A stretch of DNA of 64,000 bases from Laetiporus sulphureus 93-53 (taxonomy: Eukaryota; Basidiomycota; Agaricomycetes; Polyporales; Laetiporaceae). The stretch covers positions 54,708 to 118,707 of the forward strand of contig NW_024468558.1 of NCBI RefSeq assembly GCF_001632365.1, in the 5' to 3' direction. The notes beneath the pieces were generated by a model that was not told the DNA's origin, did not search any database, and saw nothing but the letters and a program-made list of their open reading frames with translations. Made by a program: the position numbers and the translations under genes. Positions 59,020 through 64,000 of this stretch are shown in pieces (the first letter of the stretch is position 1; the number at the start of each line of letters is the position of its first letter).

Positions 59020-62000
59020 ATGTCTGCATCAAAGCGGCGACGTCGTCGATGTGACCGTGACTTTCAGTTCCATGACGAATCAGAGAATGAAGATTGAGTC
59101 TCGCAATCTCGACTGCCTCCTCATGCTCTCAATAGACACACAGATTTGTACACCCGCGATCACGGACTTTCATCCCGGACTTCATTTATTGCGACAACGG
59201 CTTCCAAAACAAGTACATCTCTGACCAACGATGATGATACAGCTACATCATCTCTACCTGAAGCAGAAAGCATCTTGATTCATGATTCTACATGGGACAA
59301 TTCTGGTCTAGCCGATATCAACATCGATTACATTCATGAGCTTCCGGAGATGGACGAACACTCGAAACAGCGACGACGTACTGCAGGTGTGAGTATCAAA
59401 TCTCATTTCTGTCTGAATGTGCTGACAATAGTCTATTAGGATCATCCCCTCCATGAATGGATACCTCATCATGATGAATGGCTTGCAGAGCTCTTGCGCC
59501 ATAAAGGCCATTGTGGATATACAGAGGAGAAATGTCAACGCTGTCAAGCCGCCACAGCCGAGATCCGTTGTGTCAACTGCGATGATCTCGCACTTTATTG
59601 TCAAGAATGCATTGTCATGATGCACAGGCAGAGCCCATACCACCATTTGAAGGTAAGCCCATCGCAACTATTCCATCATGCAATCACTGATGTTACGGCT
59701 CACAGGTATGGGCACAAACACATTTCCGGTGCAAGACTCTCAAGGACGCTGGCCTCCGCATTCAGGTCGGACACCCATCGGGCATACGCTGCTGCAATCC
59801 TGAGCGAGCCTGGGGAGATGACTTCATAGTAATGGATATATCTGGCATCCATACCGTCGGCCTCAATTTCTGCAACTGCAAAATGGCTCAACCCCACGAC
59901 ATTCAGCTCCTGCACGTGCAGTTATTTCCTGCCACAAGCAACAACCCAAAGACAGCTGCAACCTTCCGGCTGCTCGAGCACTTCCACCTCCTTTCAATGC
60001 AGGCAAACATCTCTGGTTTCCAATTCTATTCCATGCTTGAGCGACGCACCGATAATACAGGCCTGCACACACCCAAGGTGTGACCTTCCTAGCTTTTGTA
60101 TAACATGCTGAACTCACGTTGCAGGGCAGGATCGGTACCCTGAGCTGATGCAAATGATGCGTCAGTGGCGACACCTCAAGATGCTGAAGCGCTTTGGCTG
60201 TGGCCATGATCCAAGTGGAGTGTCAGGGACTACGCCCAGCAGTTGTGTCGTCGAATGTCCGGCGTGCCCTCACCCTGACAAGAACCTCCCTGATGATTGG
60301 AAGGAAGCTCTGCCCGAGCACAGGTATGTGCTTTCATTGGCTTCTTAATCATGCCTCAATGATAATACATGTGAAAGGTGGCTCTATCGGCTATTCCTCG
60401 GCATGGACGCAAACTTCCGGCTCAAGAGGAAGAATGTCTCATCTGATGCTGCTGACCCGGGACTCAATACAGGGATTGCCTTCTTTGTTGAGGAGAAGCA
60501 ATATAAGGCGCATATCAAGACGTATGGCAAGGTCATCAAGGAGGACACTAGTACATGTAACAACCATGATGCGGTGAAGCTCACCAATTTGAAGGGTTCT
60601 CAAGGTATGGCGGTGAGTGGAGTGGGGACAGTGGAATGTTCTCGCCATGATATGAAGTGGCCGTGTTCTGTCAGAGACCTGCAGAAGGGAGAGCAGTGCA
60701 TTTCCCATGTGAACTTAAAGCCCGTTGCATGTTTGACTAGTATTTCTCAGGTACATCAACATGGATTATCTTTTTTGGAACAGCATACAGCAGAACACCC
60801 CCATCTCCATTGTGGTGTCATATGACATCGCATGTCAGTGGTCGACCCACTGTTGGGAACGCATGGCATTGTATGAACACCATTTCAACAGACGCACTAT
60901 CACCTTCCTCATTCCGAAATTCCATCTATCCGCACATCAAGAATCGTGTCACCTTCGGTACTCATTCAATATCACACCACAAGTCGGATGCACAGACAGC
61001 GAAGCTGTGGAATGAGGCTGGGCAGCTGTCAACCCTTTCACTTCCAGCACCAAGGAGATGGGTCCTGGTTCTCGTCGAGACTTGCTGGATGACATCTTTG
61101 GTACCTACAATTGGAACAAGATTACTCGCATTGGTGCATTGTGGTAAGATTCATGTAATAGACATCATCTAATCCATTGAACAGCAGAATCCATGCTCAC
61201 AAAGATCAAAAACGCGATTGAAGAGCGCAGCACCCACGTTGCTGCCTTCAAGGAGCTTTCTGCGGCTCTTCATACAGAGCACGTAGCAGAGTGGACTGTG
61301 GCCATCACCGCATGGGAGAGGAATCCATCCAAGCCAAATCCTTTCCAGATTACGCAAAGCGGTGAGTACAATAAATCATTTCGATGACTTCTACCGACAT
61401 ATTCAATACTGATGGCTATCACAAACTTAGGACGCAGAGCGCCGACTAAGCCTATGACCTTATAATCAAACACTTACTGACTGTTGTTGAAGTAAGGATG
61501 GACACAAAGATGATCAAGGTAAAGCAGCGCCTTGCAAGTGGGTGCTGGTGACACTATATGGATAGGCATAGCAGAGATGAGAATAAGTCTGGGGGACTTA
61601 TGCGTCTCAGAGCTCTGGCTTATATACATGAGCGGAGGGACCCTTAGTACCCTGATACCCCAGAACTGCTAGCTAACAGACATTGTCTGATTGGTTACCA
61701 CTACCTGTCAGACTACGTGTGTCATGCATGCCGAACCTCTGAACTACTTAGTAAGACCATGGGAATGGTATTGCCTGTAATGGCTACATCTCCGGTGGCA
61801 TGGTATCTATCTACCTCATGTATGTGAACTAATATCCCCTTAAGGACATATCTCTGGTGACGTGTGTCTCCTTCGTTGGATTCTTCCGGAGTCCGACCAT
61901 TGCTTCTAAGTGGGATGATATTACTGTATAAGTTAGGCTTACCTAATACCAGCGCTACTTGTCACATGTGTGGATATCACGTGATGTGTCACGTGACTAG

Positions 62001-63353
62001 ACTTGGACCTTCGGGGTGCGTACTTCACATACCGGTTTGTTCCTTTTTGGACAGCCTAGCGCTGACGTCAAGTGATGTCTTGGTCACGTGCAGAGGTGAA
62101 AACGTGAAAATCTGTGACAATGGCTCATTTATCTCTAAAGCCATCACTCAGGCGAGCGTACGTCTCCAATTAGCAGAGAAGGATGCGGCGCATCTTCGGG
62201 ATGGTGAGGTTACCACGGTTCATGACATGATTTCACCGAGCATGATGATCACGAGTGGCATAGAGTTGGAAGAAATTCAGTGAGTTTGCCCATATTCCTC
62301 GGTGTGCTTGCTAATGGCATATTCACAGGCGTCGATTGCACGAAGACACAGATGAATTAGGCTCACACTCCACTGACCTCCAGTGTGCAAAGGTGCTCGA
62401 GCGTTGGAATACACTCCAACGTCGCTATGAAGCATGGTCAGAGGTTCAGCAGCTGTATATGCCAGCAGTTGCAATCTTGCGTTCACAGGACTCCGACAGT
62501 ATGTTGAACATTGTGCCTCATGCGACATTGTTCCTGCCATCAGAAGTCCTTGATAGAGTGCGATGCGACCCTTTGCTGGTGGATTGCAAATACCGTCTGA
62601 GGTGGGCACAAGCGCACGATGCACTAGAAAGCTTACGTCGACACCTCCATTTGTGAACCCACCTCTACCACATCAAGGATAGGTTCGTACGTGGTCAACG
62701 TCCCAACACGCGTGCATGAGGAATCATCGATAACATTTAAAGAAAGGTCAACACGGATGTCAAGCATTACCGAAAGGCTCGTGGTGCAGTGGAAATTCTT
62801 AGCACAGTCGTTGGGGATCAGACATGGCAGTGCGAGCTGCGTCAGCTTGATGACGTAGATATCAGAGGCATGTCTGAAGGTCTTTTCATGGAGACCGAGG
62901 GCCACTGCACTCTGTCGTGGATTTGGCAGATTCCTGGTGTTGGCCCTGTTGATAGCAGCAGCGAGGATCAGGGAGTTCAAGAAGGTGAGTAGAATGTTTT
63001 ACCCAATGTGCTGTGCTGTGCTGATCGCTGCTATAGCACTATGTGTCGAATGGTGCAGAACACGGGCACGGGCCCATCATTGGTCTGAAGAATGTCAATT
63101 ACTGAAAGAAGAAATGTGGCGTGTTGTGCAGTATCACAACTACCAAGCTGGATGGTGGCTGAGCCTCATAGGGAGAAAGCCTGCCAGCTCGGATGAGAAC
63201 CAGGAAAGAATGACCGCATATGCATTTCGTCAAGCAGAGCTACGCACGTTGATGGGAAAGTTCTGTGAGAATTCATGGAGGCGAGTTGATGAACAGCTGA
63301 AGTCGAGTGTAGTACTACGTACTGCTGATGATGCAGAAGAACCGCACCTCTAA
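59020..63353 (+). pseudogene. KDZ-family transposase with CxC2 cysteine cluster
   Basis: Start MSASKRRRRRCDRDFQFHDE. An acidic N-terminus leads to the CxC2 cluster (HKGHCGYTEEKCQRCQA; IRCVNCDDLALYCQECIV) and LRIQVGHPSGIRCCNPERAW. The KDZ core follows: DRYPELMQMMRQWRHLKMLK; FLGMDANFRLKRKNVSSDAA, holding the first catalytic Asp; VSYDIACQW, the second; then SEAVE and GWAAVNPFTSSTKEMGPGSR, the third acidic position. The coiled tail includes FVRGQRPNTRA and ALCVEWCRTRARAHHWSEE and ends AEEPHL. Introns are mostly ~50 nt, but one (61362-62140) is 779 nt. It is dead by in-frame stops at 59095, 61013, 62654 and 62717 (TGA) and 62738 (TAA). Confidence 0.88.
61362..62140. other. Oversized KDZ intron, probably with nested insertion
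   Basis: The flanking exons join in phase (QITQS, then AITQASVRLQLAEKDAA) from a GTGAGT donor to a TAAAG acceptor. Other introns of the gene are about 50 nt. The extra ~700 bp contains a TATA-like TTATATAC at 61619-61626 and CACGTGA-type words near 61979-61996. A 6-bp ATGGCT occurs near both sides (61412-61417; 62120-62125), a weak candidate for a target duplication. Identity of the insert unknown; a solo LTR is possible. Confidence 0.5.
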
Positions 63354-63514
63354 TATGTCATGACATGACATTTCTGCAGTTGTATATTATTACATGTATA
63401 TGTACATCTCCTGACAATCGACAAGTTGTGGCAGGACTGTTACAACATATGGCCGATTGTGAGCATCGTCACCGTTGCATGGCGCAGAGGAGGCAGAAGA
63501 ACTATGAAGAGGAG

Positions 63515-64000
63515 GATGCATCAAGCCTCTCATTCTCAATGGATCACTCCCGCTGCACGGCGCAGACATGGCGGGAATAATCATGAGAAGGATGATGCAT
63601 CATCCTCACTGCATGATGCAGACATGGCAGGAAGAACCGTGAGGAGGAGGATGCATCATCCTTACTGCACGATGCAGATGCGGTGGAAATAACCATGAGG
63701 AGGATGATGCATCGAGCCTCAGGTTCTCGATGCATCACTCTCGCTGCAAGGCGCGGACACAGCAGGAATAATTGTGAGCATGATGCATCGAGAACCTGAG
63801 GCTCAATGCATCACTGTCACTGCAAGGCGTGGACACGGCGGGAATAATCGCGAGCATGATGCATCGAGCCTCAGGTTCTCGATGCATCACTCTCGCTGCA
63901 AGGCGCGGACGCGGCGGGAATAATCGCGAGAAATGATGCATCGAGAACTCGAGGCTCAATGCATTACTGTCGCTGCAAGGCGTGGACACGGTGGGAATAA
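63515..64000. repeat. Tandem array with a 15-bp core that alternates orientation
   Basis: Seven units marked by GATGCATC at 63515, 63594, 63650, 63706, 63782, 63858 and 63935. Spacing is 79, 56, 56, 76, 76 and 77 bp. Long units carry a 15-bp core after the palindrome; the two 56-bp units lack it. The core reads GAGCCTCAGGTTCTC at 63714 and 63866, and its reverse complement GAGAACCTGAGGCTC at 63790, with a close variant at 63943. The backbone (CTGCAAGGCGYGGACACGGC and GGGAATAATC) keeps one orientation. The array runs off the window. Likely 3' subterminal repeats of the KDZ element. Confidence 0.9.

Larger units (their letters stand above)
58397..64000 (+). mobile_element. KDZ DNA transposon, decayed, right end off the window
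   Basis: Extent inferred: 5' subterminal repeats, a single transposase gene on the plus strand, and a 3' tandem array that continues past the edge. Terminal inverted repeats and target duplication could not be seen, because the left end is not clear and the right end is missing. Confidence 0.6.

Noticed and set aside
61538..61911. AAGTGGG direct repeat as target duplication of the intron insertion
   Set aside because: A 7-bp match within 700 bp is expected by chance many times over, and the ends between them show no TG..CA or inverted repeats.
63365..63989. Open frames on both strands across the right-hand end
   Set aside because: They are translations of the tandem repeat units; the peptide repeats follow the DNA period and have no start context or domain.
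1..64000. CRISPR arrays, prokaryotic operons, rRNA
   Set aside because: Intron-rich eukaryotic genes throughout; the only tandem arrays are the transposon-end repeats, and no rRNA sequence was recognised.

Overview
The window is nuclear DNA of a filamentous basidiomycete, most likely an Agaricomycete. The genes are packed close together on both strands and are cut by many roughly 50-70 nt GT-AG introns. Their families (SNW1, TIM54, MER3, CKS1, STE23, phospholipase B, FAN1, PAM17) are eukaryotic and fungal, and a DUF6533 membrane protein and a KDZ transposase with a CxC2 cysteine cluster are typical of Agaricomycetes. I cannot name a species. A run of 100 N at 10813-10912 is an assembly gap.

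Layout. Positions 1-50.2 kb are gene-dense. In order they hold: SNW1/PRP45 (minus, cut by the left edge); TIM54 (plus); the meiotic helicase MER3/HFM1 (minus, interrupted by the N gap); CKS1 (plus); a STE23/insulysin peptidase (plus); a conserved ~1,150-residue membrane-anchored protein of unknown function (minus); a secreted phospholipase B (minus); FAN1 nuclease (minus); a NEDD1-like WD40 protein (minus); a small single-span membrane protein (minus); a DUF6533 membrane protein (plus); an F-box protein (minus) with a 143-bp-arm hairpin repeat at its 5' side; a beta-prism/MABP-like protein (plus) lying between two diverged copies of a ~140 bp segment; PAM17 (plus); and a DUF3429 (TMEM69-like) mitochondrial membrane protein (plus).

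From about 50.9 kb to the right edge the DNA changes character. It becomes a nest of decayed mobile DNA. A minus-strand transposon-associated gene (51935-55886) has been split by a LINE-type insertion. That insertion carries only ORF1 and a poly(A) tail and is flanked by a 14-bp target-site duplication. Next come two broken plus-strand genes, one with an RNase H1 N-terminal/viroplasmin-like domain, and then a full-length but dead KDZ transposase (59020-63353). The KDZ element has CpG-rich palindromic repeats upstream. Downstream lies a tandem array in which a 15-bp core flips orientation from unit to unit. Twelve in-frame stops in this block are all TGA or TAA, never TAG. Each is one C-to-T change from CGA or CAA, which fits decay of methylated CpG.

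How the genes relate. TIM54 and PAM17 both serve mitochondrial protein import. MER3 and FAN1 act in meiotic recombination and crosslink repair, and CKS1 and NEDD1 in the cell cycle and microtubule nucleation. Nothing suggests that these housekeeping genes form a functional cluster. The unusual material is the hairpin repeat, the repeat-flanked beta-prism gene and, above all, the 51-64 kb mobile-element block.
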